Notes: generated by a model not told the origin, from the sequence alone. DNA of 64,000 bases from Rubneribacter badeniensis (GCF_002899695.1 NZ_PPEL01000004.1:25240-89239), one strand, 5' to 3'; positions 16,928-25,795 are shown, counted from the stretch's first letter. Program-made: numbers and translations.

Positions 16928-16944
16928 CGAACAAACGTTTGTAG
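16928..16944. promoter_or_regulatory. SOS/LexA-like palindrome upstream of ruvCAB
   Basis: ACAAACGTTTGT (16931-16942) is a perfect 12-bp palindrome, and the longer CGAACAAACGTTTG resembles the Gram-positive/actinobacterial LexA box CGAAC-N4-GTTCG except for its last positions. ruvCAB is SOS-controlled in many actinobacteria. It lies 65 bases before the likely ruvC start, at the expected promoter position. Confidence 0.55.
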
Positions 16945-17006
16945 CAAAGTCGCCGTGCGCAGGAAGTCGGCGGGCAGGGCAACGGGCAAGGGGGCTTACC
17001 ACGGCC

Positions 17007-17624
17007 ATCGAACGCACCATACTCGGAATCGATCCCGGCTTGGCGAACACCGGATGGGGCATCGTGTCCCAGCGCGGGCCGCGCTTGGCGTGCGTCGCCT
17101 ACGGATGCGTCTCCACTTCCGCGGACATGCCGCTCGCGCATCGCCTGATGAAGGTGCAGAGGCAGATAGGGGCCGTCATTGCGCGGTTCGAGCCCTCGTG
17201 CGCAGGCGTCGAGACGGTGTGGTTCGGACAGAACGTCTCAGCCGCGTTCGCCACCGGTCAGGCGCGCGGCGCGGCGCTCGTGGCGTGCGCCGAGCGCGAT
17301 CTGTACGTGGAGGAGTTCTCCCCCAACCAGATCAAGCTCGCCGTGGTGGGCGTGGGGACGGCAGACAAGGCCCAGGTCCAGTACATGGTGCGCCAAGTGC
17401 TCTCCTTAAGCGACGTTCCCCGGCCCGACCATGCGGCGGATGCGTTGGCGGCGGCCATCTGCTTTGCGACGCACGAGGGATTCGCGCATGCGGAGGGCCG
17501 TTTCGACCACCTGGTCGCCCAGGCCGAGGCGCGCGACGCTGCGGCACGGCGGGGGGCCTTCGGGGCGGCGTCGTCCGGACGTGCGGCGAAGACCTGTCCG
17601 ACGAAGGAAGGGACGAGGATATGA
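17007..17624 (+). CDS. ruvC: Holliday junction endodeoxyribonuclease RuvC (non-standard start)
   Basis: Resolves Holliday junctions as a dimer with RuvAB. The catalytic acids are visible: the aspartate of ILGIDPGLANTGWG, glutamate in VETVWFG, and the aspartates of PDHAADALAAA. The first in-frame ordinary start codon (TTG 17040) would remove the essential GIDPG aspartate. Between the upstream stop (17917 minus 1000, i.e. 16917-16919) and that TTG there is no ATG, GTG or TTG in frame. I therefore place the start at ATC 17007 (IERTILGID), 12 bases after AGGGGG; ATA 17019 is less likely. The end overlaps ruvA as ATGA. Confidence 0.85.
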   Translation: MERTILGIDPGLANTGWGIVSQRGPRLACVAYGCVSTSADMPLAHRLMKVQRQIGAVIARFEPSCAGVETVWFGQNVSAAFATGQARGAALVACAERDLYVEEFSPNQIKLAVVGVGTADKAQVQYMVRQVLSLSDVPRPDHAADALAAAICFATHEGFAHAEGRFDHLVAQAEARDAAARRGAFGAASSGRAAKTCPTKEGTRI

Positions 17625-18220
17625 TCGCGTTTCTGAAGGGCGTCCTTGCGGGCAAGGACGCTTCGACGGCCTACCTGGAGGTGAGCGGGGTGGGCTACGC
17701 CGTGGGCATGTCGCAGACGGCGCTCTCGAAGCTGCCGGAAGCCGGATCCCCCGTGGAGGTTCACACCCATCTGCAGGTGCGCGAGGACGGGCTGTCGCTG
17801 TACGGCTTTCTCTCCTTGGAGGAGAAGGCGCTGTTCGAGCGCCTTATCGGCGTGAGCGGGGTAGGGCCGAAGGTGGCGCTCGCGGCGCTTTCGTCGTTCA
17901 CGCCCGCCGCGCTCGTGGCCGCGGTGGCCGCGCAGGACGTGGCGGCGGTGCAGCGCGTGCCCGGCGTGGGGAAGAAGACGGCCTCGCGCATCATCCTCGA
18001 GTTGAAAGGGTCGCTCGACCAGGGCTTCGAAGGGCTTTTCGACGACGCTTCGCAGTTTGCCGCCCCTGCCGCCGAACGTCTGGCCGGCGCGCGCGAGGCG
18101 TTGCTGTCGATGGGCTTCACCTCCGCGGAGGCCGACGTGTCGCTCAAGGGCGCGCCCGAGGGCGGCGACGAGGGCGTGCTGCTACAATACGCTCTGAAGC
18201 GTTTGGGAGCGAACTCGTGA
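17621..18220 (+). CDS. ruvA: Holliday junction branch migration protein RuvA
   Basis: 199 residues beginning [11 protein letters not shown]. It binds four-way junctions as a tetramer and loads the RuvB motor. The helix-hairpin-helix motifs [14 protein letters not shown] and [16 protein letters not shown] are clear, and the flexible linker plus C-terminal RuvB-binding three-helix domain ([15 protein letters not shown]) is complete. The start codon overlaps the ruvC stop codon (ATGA), so translation is coupled. Confidence 0.96.
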   Translation: MIAFLKGVLAGKDASTAYLEVSGVGYAVGMSQTALSKLPEAGSPVEVHTHLQVREDGLSLYGFLSLEEKALFERLIGVSGVGPKVALAALSSFTPAALVAAVAAQDVAAVQRVPGVGKKTASRIILELKGSLDQGFEGLFDDASQFAAPAAERLAGAREALLSMGFTSAEADVSLKGAPEGGDEGVLLQYALKRLGANS

Positions 18221-18260
18221 GGGCGTCGGATCGTCCGCGTCCGCTGACGGAGAGGCGGCC

Positions 18261-19340
18261 ATGGCTGACAACGGCATCGAAATAGAGGGCCTCGTGTTCG
18301 AGGCCGATCCCGCCTTCGGCATCGGAGCGCGGCAAAGCGCGTCCGAACGGGCGGTCGCGCCCACGCTCACCGAGGACGACCTCGCGCTCGACCGCAGCTT
18401 GCGCCCGAAGCGCTTGAGCGACTACCTGGGCCAGACGAAGATCAAAGAGTCGCTGGCCATCCTCATCGAGGCCGCGCGGGCGCGCGGCGACGTGGTGGAC
18501 CACATCCTGTTCTCGGGCCCTCCGGGCCTCGGAAAGACGACGCTCGCCGCCGTCGTGGCCAATGAGCTGGGGGCGAACATCAAGACGACGAGCGGTCCGG
18601 CCATCGAGCGCACGGGCGACCTCGCGGCCATCCTCACGAACCTCGAAGAGGGCGACGTGCTGTTCATCGACGAGATCCACCGCTTGAACCGCATGGTGGA
18701 GGAGGTGCTGTACCCTGCGCTCGAGGACTTCGCGCTCGACATCGTGGTGGGCAAGGGGCCGGCGGCGCGCTCCATCCGCCTCGATCTGCCGCGCTTCACG
18801 CTCGTGGGCGCCACCACGCGCACGGGCCTTCTGACCGGGCCCTTGCGCGACCGCTTCGGCGTCGTGTTCCGTCTGCAGTACTACACGCCCGACGAGCTGG
18901 CCTCCATCGTGCGCCGCTCGGCCGCCATCCTGGGCGTGGACATCGCCGAAGACGGGGCGCTCGAGATCGCCCGCCGCAGCCGCGGAACGCCGCGCTTGGC
19001 GAACCGTCTGCTCAAGCGCGTGCGCGACTGGGCGCAGGTGCGCGGCGACGGCGCCATCGACGAGGACGTGGCGGCGCAGGCGCTGAGCTTCTTCGAGGTG
19101 GACGCGCTCGGCCTCGACGGCATGGACAACCGCATCCTCGAGCTGCTCGCGGTGCAGTTCGGCGGCCGTCCCGTGGGCCTGACCACGCTCGCCTCGGCGC
19201 TCTCGGAGGACCCCGACACCCTCGAGGACGTCTACGAGCCGTTCCTCATGCAGCAGGGCCTCATGGTGCGCACGCCGAAGGGCCGCGTCGCCACCGAGCG
19301 CGCTTACGACCACCTGGGAATACCGATGCCGCCGACCTGA
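18261..19340 (+). CDS. ruvB: Holliday junction branch migration ATPase RuvB
   Basis: A 359-residue AAA+ motor. Walker A is [11 protein letters not shown], Walker B is [11 protein letters not shown], the sensor/arginine-finger region contains TGPLRDRFG, and the winged-helix C-terminus runs to the end. The family mark [11 protein letters not shown] is near residue 50; the 20-25 residues before it (including [18 protein letters not shown]) are longer than in E. coli. GGAGAGG precedes ATG 18261. It lies 40 bases after ruvA, completing a ruvCAB operon. Confidence 0.96.
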   Translation: MADNGIEIEGLVFEADPAFGIGARQSASERAVAPTLTEDDLALDRSLRPKRLSDYLGQTKIKESLAILIEAARARGDVVDHILFSGPPGLGKTTLAAVVANELGANIKTTSGPAIERTGDLAAILTNLEEGDVLFIDEIHRLNRMVEEVLYPALEDFALDIVVGKGPAARSIRLDLPRFTLVGATTRTGLLTGPLRDRFGVVFRLQYYTPDELASIVRRSAAILGVDIAEDGALEIARRSRGTPRLANRLLKRVRDWAQVRGDGAIDEDVAAQALSFFEVDALGLDGMDNRILELLAVQFGGRPVGLTTLASALSEDPDTLEDVYEPFLMQQGLMVRTPKGRVATERAYDHLGIPMPPT

Positions 19341-19425
19341 CGGCGCCGTGCGCCGCGGGCGCGCCCGCCCTTCCTTTGCCAAAGGGCGCGCTTCGCCCGC
19401 CGCCGGCGCGGTTCGCGAGAAAGGG

Positions 19426-19449
19426 TAAACATGCCCTCTGGCATGTTTA
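19426..19449. promoter_or_regulatory. Perfect inverted repeat after ruvB
   Basis: TAAACATGCC and GGCATGTTTA are exact reverse complements separated by CTCT. A second GC hairpin (GCGGGG with CCCCGC around 19463-19482) follows at once. The location between ruvB and the next gene fits either an mRNA end structure or an operator for the gene at 19534; no long T-run follows. Confidence 0.5.
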
Positions 19450-19533
19450 GTCCCCAACTGGGAGCGGGGCTTGTCCCCGCGACCCGCGCCGGGGCGCTTG
19501 TCGAACCGGCGCTGCACGAGAGAAAGGAGCCTC

Positions 19534-20103
19534 ATGCTCGAGCAGGACTACCTTATGCGCATACTGCTCCAGTTCGCCGAGATCATCCGGCGCAGCTGGA
19601 CGAAGGCCGAGGAAGAGCGCGACCCGCGCCGCGCCGCCGACATGCTCGAGGACGCCGTCGGCGAGGCCGTGGACATGGACGGAGCGGCCCTGCTGTCGCT
19701 CGCGCCGGACTCCGTTGCGAGCGTCGTGCAGGTGTCGGGCGTCGACCCGCGCGTCGTGGACTACGTCGCGCACAGCCTGCTGCTCGCGTCGGGCTACCTG
19801 CGCGACGCGGGCGAGCGCGATCTGGCCGATCTGCGCGAGCGGCAGGCCCGCGCCCTCGCCGACGCCTACGGCCTCGATTTGCCCGACGACCCCGAGGACG
19901 CGATGCGCCTGCTCGACGAGGCCGACGACGATGCGGCCGAGGAGGCGTCTTCGACGCTGGAGATGCTCGGCTTCGAGGCGCCGCCCGAGGAGGCGGAGCC
20001 TCCGCTTGTCGAGACCTTGCGCTCCGACGGCTTCGGCGAGGGCGGCTGCGGCGCGTCTGCCGATCATCCCGGCGCGATGGAAAGCCCTTCGCCTCAAAGG
20101 TAA
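19534..20103 (+). CDS. Conserved hypothetical protein, DUF6483-like
   Basis: 189 residues, acidic and helical, starting MLEQDYLMRILLQFAEIIRR. The N-terminal (D/E)QDYLMR-hydrophobic pattern resembles the small DUF6483 family of Clostridia and Coriobacteria; the match is from memory and tentative. The last 40 residues (PPEEAEPPLVETL onward) are low-complexity. AAAGGAG precedes ATG 19534. No cysteine motif, signal or membrane segment is present. It may be co-transcribed with ruvB. Function unknown. Confidence 0.65.
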   Translation: MLEQDYLMRILLQFAEIIRRSWTKAEEERDPRRAADMLEDAVGEAVDMDGAALLSLAPDSVASVVQVSGVDPRVVDYVAHSLLLASGYLRDAGERDLADLRERQARALADAYGLDLPDDPEDAMRLLDEADDDAAEEASSTLEMLGFEAPPEEAEPPLVETLRSDGFGEGGCGASADHPGAMESPSPQR

Positions 20104-20214
20104 TTCCCGTTTTTCGTGTCCTTCGTCGGGAGGACGTCGCGTTTTCTGGGGTACCGTGGAGCGGGCCAGCCCGCGCGGGGGCGGGTCGGCCCGAACCGAA
20201 GGGGAGGGGTTTCG

Positions 20215-21738
20215 TTGTCCGGTGCGAAAGCAAAAGCGTTGGTGTCGTCGTTGCGGTGGCATCATCTGGGATTCGCCTTCGTGTGGGCGGTCATGTTCGG
20301 CGGCCTGTCGGCACCTGCAGGCATGGTCGGCTCGTCCGCGGGTGCGGCGGCCCTCGGAGTGTTCGAGGCATGCCAGCAGGTTTGCGTCATCGCGGCGGTG
20401 GCGTTGTCTGCGCTCGCCGAGCGGCGCGTTCCGGCGTTCCCGCCGCGCCTCGCGTACGCGGCGGGCGCCGCGTTGGCTGCGGGGACGCTCGCGTTCAGCG
20501 CGGCGCTTCCCTCCGGAGGGGAGCCCTCCGTCGTCGGCGCCGCGCTGGCCGGCGTGCTCGTCGGCGGCGCGGCCGGGTTCTTCTACGCGTCGTGGCAGCA
20601 GTTCTTCGCTTCGGAGGGCGCCTCGCGCACGGCCATCTGCATCCCTTTGTCGGCGGTGCTGTCCGTTGCCGTGAGCGCCGTGGTCGGTGCGCTGCCCGAC
20701 GCCGTTCGGACGGTGTGCGTCGTCGGCGTGCTGCCGGCTGCGTCGGCCGCGACCTTGCGCCTGAGCCTGTCCGAGATCGTCCCCGCCGATCCTGCTTTGC
20801 GCATGACGCGCGCGCTTGCGGCGGCTGCGGCGCGGGATCTGTGGAAGCCCGTGTTCTGCACGTGCGCCATCGGGTTCGTGTGGCAGCTCGTGGCGGGCTT
20901 GTTCTCGGTTTCGGCCGACGCCTCGTCGGCGGCGGGGTTCGGCGGTTTGGCGCTTGCGTCCGCGGTGGTGCTGCTCATCGAGTTGTTCTCCGAACGCGGC
21001 TTCGAGGCGCTGCGGGTGTACCAGGTGCTGTTCCCGCTCGTGACGGGCGTGTTCATGCTGCCGTCTCTTCTGGGCGTGCAGTTCGCGCCGCTTGTGGTGG
21101 GCATGCTGCTGTTCGGATTCGAGATATTGAACCTGCTGCTCATCGTGACGTGCGCGGTGTATTCGAGCGAGCGCGGCGTGCCGGCGGCCCAGACGTACGC
21201 GTTGTGCGTGGGGCCGACGCTCGTGGCCATGTTCGCGGGGGACGCGATGGGCAAAAGGCTCGGACCTATCGTCGCATACGACTTCGCCTTGGGCGTGAAC
21301 GTGCTGTTCTTGTGCGTGTACGCGCTGTCCATGGTGCTGTTCCTCGTGTCGTTTCGCCGTCGCAGGCGCCAAGCCGGCACGGACGAGGCCGGCGAAGAAG
21401 GCCGCATCGACGTCGCCGTGGTGGGCGGTAGCCACCCTCTCGCCGCACCCGAGCGCGTTTGTGCCGACGCCGTCTCTGAGTCCGGTTTCGCATCCGGTTC
21501 GGACGCGGGGTGCGACCCCCCGGCCTCGCTCGACGCGCGCTTCGACGCGCTCGGGCTGGCCGATCCGTTCAGCAAGCGGGAGCGCGAGGTGGTGGCGCTC
21601 GTCCTGCGCGGCAACAACGTGCCCGCCGTCGCGCGCAAGCTCTACATCTCCGAGAACACGGTGCGCGACCACATGAAGAGCATCTACCGCAAAGCCGGCG
21701 TCCACTCCCGTCAAGAGCTCATCGACCTGCTCGATTGA
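20215..21738 (+). CDS. Membrane-embedded LuxR-family transcriptional regulator (third of four)
   Basis: About 507 residues with some 12 hydrophobic segments (residues 15-380), a linker of about 65 residues, and a C-terminal LuxR helix-turn-helix (FSKREREVVALVLRGNNVPA then LYISENTVRDHMKSIYRKAG). The start is TTG 20215, 5 bases after GGGGAGGGG; no ATG lies nearby that fits. It precedes, in the same direction, a Tat-exported flavoprotein gene, its probable target. A run of 11 C (21748-21758) follows the stop codon. Confidence 0.8.
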   Translation: MSGAKAKALVSSLRWHHLGFAFVWAVMFGGLSAPAGMVGSSAGAAALGVFEACQQVCVIAAVALSALAERRVPAFPPRLAYAAGAALAAGTLAFSAALPSGGEPSVVGAALAGVLVGGAAGFFYASWQQFFASEGASRTAICIPLSAVLSVAVSAVVGALPDAVRTVCVVGVLPAASAATLRLSLSEIVPADPALRMTRALAAAAARDLWKPVFCTCAIGFVWQLVAGLFSVSADASSAAGFGGLALASAVVLLIELFSERGFEALRVYQVLFPLVTGVFMLPSLLGVQFAPLVVGMLLFGFEILNLLLIVTCAVYSSERGVPAAQTYALCVGPTLVAMFAGDAMGKRLGPIVAYDFALGVNVLFLCVYALSMVLFLVSFRRRRRQAGTDEAGEEGRIDVAVVGGSHPLAAPERVCADAVSESGFASGSDAGCDPPASLDARFDALGLADPFSKREREVVALVLRGNNVPAVARKLYISENTVRDHMKSIYRKAGVHSRQELIDLLD

Positions 21739-21885
21739 CCCTGGGCACCCCCCCCCCCGCAAAGTGGGGGATTCCCCTCCTTCCATCTGCCGCGATGCCG
21801 AACAACCCGAATCATGGGATGCGCTTTTCCCCGTCCGGGAATAAGCTGCGCTTCGAGCCGCTGCGGAAAGGCGGCGGGAAGAGGG

Positions 21886-21897
21886 TTGTTCGAACAA
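21886..21897. promoter_or_regulatory. Palindrome in the leader of the exported flavoprotein gene
   Basis: TTGTTCGAACAA is a perfect 12-bp palindrome that ends 12 bases before the start codon and touches the ribosome binding site. An operator or a translation-blocking structure is possible. Confidence 0.4.
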
Positions 21898-21909
21898 GGA
21901 AGGATCGAA

Positions 21910-23592
21910 ATGGGCGTATCGACGGAAATCTCAAGGAGGAACCTGCTCAAAGGGGCCGTTCTGAGCGCGGCAGGGGTCGCGGCGCTCGGCGTCATGGGGT
22001 GCAGCCCCCAGGCTCCGGACGCTTCGGGCGATGCGGGCGCGGGTGCGACGGACGGGCAGGGCGCCCACACGTGGGAGATCAAACCCGAGCCCATCGCGGC
22101 CGACCAGATCAAGGAGACGGTTGACACCGAGGTGCTCGTCATCGGCGGCGGCTACTCCGGCACGTGCTGCGCGCTCAGCGCGGCCGAGAACGGCGCGAAG
22201 GTGATCCTCGTGGAGAAGGACGCCATGCTCAATGGCCACGGCGTGGGCGGCACGGGCGCCATCGGCTCGCGCGAGCTGGACAAGCTGGGCATCAGCTTCG
22301 ACAAGCCCATCGAGATGGAGCGCTGGGTGTCCACCTGCGGCAACCGCTGCCGCGAATCGCTCGTGGCGAAGTGGTTCCGCGAGTCCGAGCGCTGCATGAA
22401 CTGGCTTCTCGACCTGGCCGAGAGAAACGGTGCGACCTGCATGGTCACCGTCGGATCGCGCAGCACGGTGCATCCCGAGATCGACTGCTACCACATGATC
22501 ATGGGCGGCGAGATATTCGAGCAGCATTCGGCGGCCGATTTCGTGGAGTACCTGTTCGAGGCCGAAGCGCTCAAAAACGGCGCGGAGTTCGTCTACGAGA
22601 TGCCGGCCGTGCAGCTCGTGCAGGACGACGCCGGCAAAGTGACAGGCGCCATCTGCGAGAACAAGGACGGCGAGTACGTGCAGTACAACGCCAGCAAGGG
22701 CGTGGTGCTGGCCACGGGCGACGTGAGCTACAACGACGAGTACCTCGAGGAGTTCGCGCCCATCGCCTTCAAGGTGATGACGCGCCTGTGCTCCGACCAG
22801 GGCAACGTGGGCGACGGCCACAACATGGCCGCCTGGGCCGGCGGCGCGTTCCAAGCCGCCCCGTGGCCGACCATGATGCACCCGCAGGCCGCAGCCGCGT
22901 TCCACGGGCCCTTCCTGTTCGTGAACCCCGAGGGCAAGCGCTTCATGAACGAGGCCACCTGGGTGCAAGGCAAATGCGTCGGGGTCATGGTGAACGGCGG
23001 CGCCGACCACGCGTGGTCCATCTTCGACGCCAATTGGCAGACCGATCTGCTCGACAGCCTGCAGTACGGCGGCGGCATGTTCTGGGACAGCTTCCGCGCC
23101 TTTGGCACCGACTACCAGACGGCGGTGGACGCCCATACCCAGACGGTCGAGACGGGCTTGGAGAGCGCTCCGTCCTACTACAAGCGAGCCGACACGCTCG
23201 AAGAGCTGGCGCAGTTGATCGAGGTGGACAAAGACACGCTCCTTTCGACGATCGAGCGGTACAACGAGCGCTGCGAAGCGGGCGAGGACGTGGACTTCTA
23301 CAAGGAAAGCCATTTCCTGTACCCCATCAAGGAAGGTCCCTTCACGGCGTGCATGGTGGCGCCCGGTTTGCTGGGCGTGTGCGGCGGCATCCATATCTCG
23401 GACGACTTCGAGGTGCTCAACGATGCCGACGAGCCGGTGGGTGGCCTCTACGCCATCGGCAATTGCGCGGGCGACATCTACGCCTACGATTATCCCATCA
23501 ACGTGCAGGGCAACAGCCACGGTCGCTGCCTTGTCGAGGGCAAGTGCCTGGGCGAGCAGTTGGCCGGCGTGTACGATCAGGTGAAAGCGTAG
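21910..23592 (+). CDS. Tat-exported FAD-binding reductase (fumarate reductase/urocanate reductase flavoprotein family)
   Basis: 560 residues. The N-terminus has the twin-arginine motif SRRNLLKG followed by a hydrophobic stretch and VMGC, a near-lipobox, so it is probably membrane-tethered outside the cell. A FAD Rossmann motif (VLVIGGGYSGTCCALSAAENG) opens an FAD_binding_2 domain with the usual C-terminal GNCAGDIYAYDYP and GNSHGRC. No FMN-binding or haem domain is present, so electrons must come from a separate donor. Eggerthella relatives of this family reduce diet- and drug-derived acceptors; the substrate here cannot be told. AAGGAAGGA precedes ATG 21910. Confidence 0.88.
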   Translation: MGVSTEISRRNLLKGAVLSAAGVAALGVMGCSPQAPDASGDAGAGATDGQGAHTWEIKPEPIAADQIKETVDTEVLVIGGGYSGTCCALSAAENGAKVILVEKDAMLNGHGVGGTGAIGSRELDKLGISFDKPIEMERWVSTCGNRCRESLVAKWFRESERCMNWLLDLAERNGATCMVTVGSRSTVHPEIDCYHMIMGGEIFEQHSAADFVEYLFEAEALKNGAEFVYEMPAVQLVQDDAGKVTGAICENKDGEYVQYNASKGVVLATGDVSYNDEYLEEFAPIAFKVMTRLCSDQGNVGDGHNMAAWAGGAFQAAPWPTMMHPQAAAAFHGPFLFVNPEGKRFMNEATWVQGKCVGVMVNGGADHAWSIFDANWQTDLLDSLQYGGGMFWDSFRAFGTDYQTAVDAHTQTVETGLESAPSYYKRADTLEELAQLIEVDKDTLLSTIERYNERCEAGEDVDFYKESHFLYPIKEGPFTACMVAPGLLGVCGGIHISDDFEVLNDADEPVGGLYAIGNCAGDIYAYDYPINVQGNSHGRCLVEGKCLGEQLAGVYDQVKA

Positions 23593-23599
23593 CGCGACC

Positions 23600-24106
23600 A
23601 TGGATGCGGATGCCGCCTTCGCCCATTTGGAGGAATTGCTCGACCGGCTGCCCGCCATGCAAAAGCAAGGGGAGCGTCTTGCCCGAGCGCGCGAGGCGGC
23701 GCGCATCGCGGGCCTCGAATCCGAGCGGGCGACGCGCGCCGCGCTGCTCGCGGTTGCCGAGGAGCGCCAGCGCGCCGCCGAGGAAAGGCTCGCGCGCGCA
23801 AGCGAGAGAGCACTTTCCGATGGCGGCGGCAAGGAAGGGCGCGGCGTGGACGACGCGCGTCGCGCCGTGCTCCAGGCGTCGTCGCTGCGCGGGTTTCGCG
23901 TCGGGCCTTGCCGAAACGCAGAGCGCGCGTTGGAGCGCGCCCTCGAAGAGGGGCCGTTCGATGCGGTGGACGATGCCCGTGCGGCGCTTGTGGACTATAC
24001 GACCCTTTCTTCCCTTGAGGAAGAGGTGGCTGCGTATCAGCGAGACTACGCTCAGACGCTTGAGCGTTGCGAGCGGGCCATGGCCTTGCGATCGACCGAG
24101 CTTTAG
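23600..24106 (+). CDS. Hypothetical coiled-coil protein
   Basis: 168 residues, almost wholly helical and rich in Ala, Arg and Glu (for example [15 protein letters not shown] and [14 protein letters not shown]), predicted coiled coil over residues 10-75. No signal peptide, cysteine motif or membrane segment. It starts 7 bases after the exported flavoprotein gene, so it is likely co-translated, though its own ribosome binding site is weak. No family recognised. Confidence 0.5.
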   Translation: MDADAAFAHLEELLDRLPAMQKQGERLARAREAARIAGLESERATRAALLAVAEERQRAAEERLARASERALSDGGGKEGRGVDDARRAVLQASSLRGFRVGPCRNAERALERALEEGPFDAVDDARAALVDYTTLSSLEEEVAAYQRDYAQTLERCERAMALRSTEL

Positions 24107-24179
24107 TCGAAGGATGTCAACGGATCGGTAAAAAAGGCGCGAAAAGCAGAATCCCGCGCATTTTTCCCTCCGCATGGCG

Positions 24180-24185
24180 TATAGT
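24180..24185 (+). promoter_or_regulatory. -10 element for the cold-shock gene
   Basis: TATAGT, about 95 bases before the start codon. This leaves a long 5' leader, as is typical of cold-shock mRNAs whose leader structure controls translation. Confidence 0.45.
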
Positions 24186-24279
24186 GGACGAGTGCTCTCG
24201 AGGTGAGGGCGAGTGCTGCCGCCACGCAGCATGCAGTGTTACCTTCCCGAGGGATCGGGAAGAGGAAAGAGGATTTAAG

Positions 24280-24483
24280 ATGGCGCAAGGTACTGTGAAG
24301 TGGTTCAATCCCGAGAAGGGCTACGGCTTCATCTCCCAGAACGACGGCGAGGATCTCTTCGTCCACTTCTCCGAGATCAAGATGGACGGGTTCAAGACCC
24401 TCGACGAGGGCGCAGCGGTCGAGTTCGACGTCACCACGGGCCAGAACGGCAAGCTCCAGGCGAGCAACGTGGTGAAGCTGTAA
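24280..24483 (+). CDS. csp: Cold-shock protein (CspA family)
   Basis: A 67-residue single cold-shock domain. RNP1 is KGYGFIS and RNP2 is LFVHFS, the two aromatic-rich motifs that bind single-stranded nucleic acid. It starts [14 protein letters not shown], as in nearly all members. It acts as an RNA chaperone and anti-terminator. AGAGG lies upstream. Monocistronic, with a strong terminator. Confidence 0.96.
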   Translation: MAQGTVKWFNPEKGYGFISQNDGEDLFVHFSEIKMDGFKTLDEGAAVEFDVTTGQNGKLQASNVVKL

Positions 24484-24502
24484 ACACCTTTTGCCAACGC
24501 CG

Positions 24503-24536
24503 AAATGCCCCCACCTCGCGCGGGGGCATTTTTTTT
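24503..24536 (+). terminator. Rho-independent terminator of the cold-shock gene
   Basis: A 10-bp stem AAATGCCCCC with GGGGGCATTT, a 9-base loop and a run of 8 T (24529-24536). Confidence 0.92.
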
Positions 24537-24569
24537 GCGCGCAGAGCGAGGCTTCCGGCGTCGGTCTCG

Positions 24570-25130
24570 GGAGAGGGCGACGTGGTCCTCTCTGTTGAGC
24601 CAAGACTGACGCAGGCCCGTGTTCGCCGAGCTTCGAGCCGAGCTTATCCTGATCGGGCCTTCCGAAACGCCCGCTCCGAGGAAGGTCAGCTCGATATCGG
24701 GCGAACGTGAGCTCGCATCAATCCCGGTTTGACACGGACGTCGCGCCGAAATGGCAGAGATCGCGTCTTGTGCATAGGCTGCCGAGCGCCTTTCCGTCCC
24801 GGCGAGGGCGTTTCCCCAGGTTGGGATCCCTGCCGGAACCGCTTCCGGCCCTACGGGGCGCTTTTTCGGAGGAAAACCTATGCACAAGACGCGATCCGTG
24901 CCGTTTCGGGCCGAACTCTGCGTCAAGCCAAGGTCGGCGGGTGCCGGGTCGGCCCGCCAAGCAAGGCCCCGCCGACATTTCGGAAAGCCCTGCTCGTTAG
25001 GCGGGGGAAAGGGCTTCCGAAGCGTCCGATAAGGGGAGGTTCGGCTCGATGATGAGCGAATGCAGGTTCGCGCCAATTCCGGTTTGGCAGAGAGGCGCGG
25101 TCGATCTTGCTGCGGGGAGGGGGTCGCGGG
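24570..25130. repeat. Mosaic island of degenerate direct and inverted repeats
   Basis: Two 50-base arms, 24729-24778 and 24877-24926, are inverted copies (41 of 50 positions by eye), the inner 20 bases of each being identical (GATCGCGTCTTGTGCATAGG). Sequence around 24691-24749 recurs in direct orientation at 25045-25101 (shared blocks GCTCGAT, GCGAA, TCGC, CAAT, CCGGTTTG). Sequence at about 24636-24665 recurs inverted at about 25011-25049 (TCGAGCCGA block). No open frame is supported. It looks like a decayed nest of a repeated intergenic element. Confidence 0.65.
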
Positions 25131-25157
25131 CGTCTTCACCCCGACGTCCGTGCGCGG

Positions 25158-25163
25158 TATGAT
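25158..25163 (+). promoter_or_regulatory. -10 element for the hypothetical gene at 25233
   Basis: TATGAT, 69 bases upstream of the start codon; no clear -35. Confidence 0.35.
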
Positions 25164-25232
25164 GGATGCGCGCCCCCGCGTTGCGCGCCCGCGCGTGGGC
25201 CGCGGAGCCGTCGGGCGCTGAGAGGGGTCGCC

Positions 25233-25790
25233 ATGGACGTATGGAGCGATCCGTGCGCGCAGCTTGTGGGAGCGGTGCGCCATCATCGGCACTTCGTCGA
25301 AGACGAAGCGGCGCGTCTGAGGCTCGCGGGATTTTGCGAGCGCATCCGCGGCGAGGGCGTGCGCGCGTTTTTCGATGCGGAGTACCCTTCGGGCGGGGGC
25401 AAGGCGATCATCGTGAACGAGGCGCAGGGGCGTCTCAACCTGGTGGACGGCAACGCGCACCTCGTCGCGCTCGTCGCGTGCGACGAGCATGTCACGCTGG
25501 CCGACCTCGTGCGCGAGATCGGACGCGACGACTTCGTCCGCACATGGCGCGACGGCTGGGAGGCGGGTTCGGGCCAAGAGGGCGCCTACGACGTGTACAT
25601 CCCGATGGACGCGGACGCCTCGCGCATACCCGGTTGCCGCGAGGGCACGGACTGGTTCAAAAGCCCTCCACAGCCCACCAAGATCATTTCCGCCGACATC
25701 GCTTTCGACAGCCCGCTGTTCGCGCCGGAGGACCGCGGCCGCCCGCTCGGCGAGACGGCTCGCGCCCTCGGGCTTTTGCCGGAGCGATAG
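25233..25790 (+). CDS. Hypothetical protein
   Basis: 185 residues, soluble and globular in composition (ADLVREIGRDDFVRTWRDGW, TKIISADIAFDSPLF). No signal, membrane segment or recognised motif. GAGAGGGG precedes ATG 25233, and the codon usage resembles its neighbours, so it is probably real. It lies between the repeat island and the convergent queA. Family not recognised. Confidence 0.6.
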   Translation: MDVWSDPCAQLVGAVRHHRHFVEDEAARLRLAGFCERIRGEGVRAFFDAEYPSGGGKAIIVNEAQGRLNLVDGNAHLVALVACDEHVTLADLVREIGRDDFVRTWRDGWEAGSGQEGAYDVYIPMDADASRIPGCREGTDWFKSPPQPTKIISADIAFDSPLFAPEDRGRPLGETARALGLLPER

Positions 25791-25795
25791 GGGGG

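Noticed and set aside
17040..17042. TTG 17040 as ruvC start
   Set aside because: It would delete the catalytic aspartate of the GIDPG motif.
25107..25232. Upstream extension of the hypothetical gene at 25233
   Set aside because: The extra residues are Arg/Pro-rich and overlap the likely promoter; the ribosome binding site fits ATG 25233.
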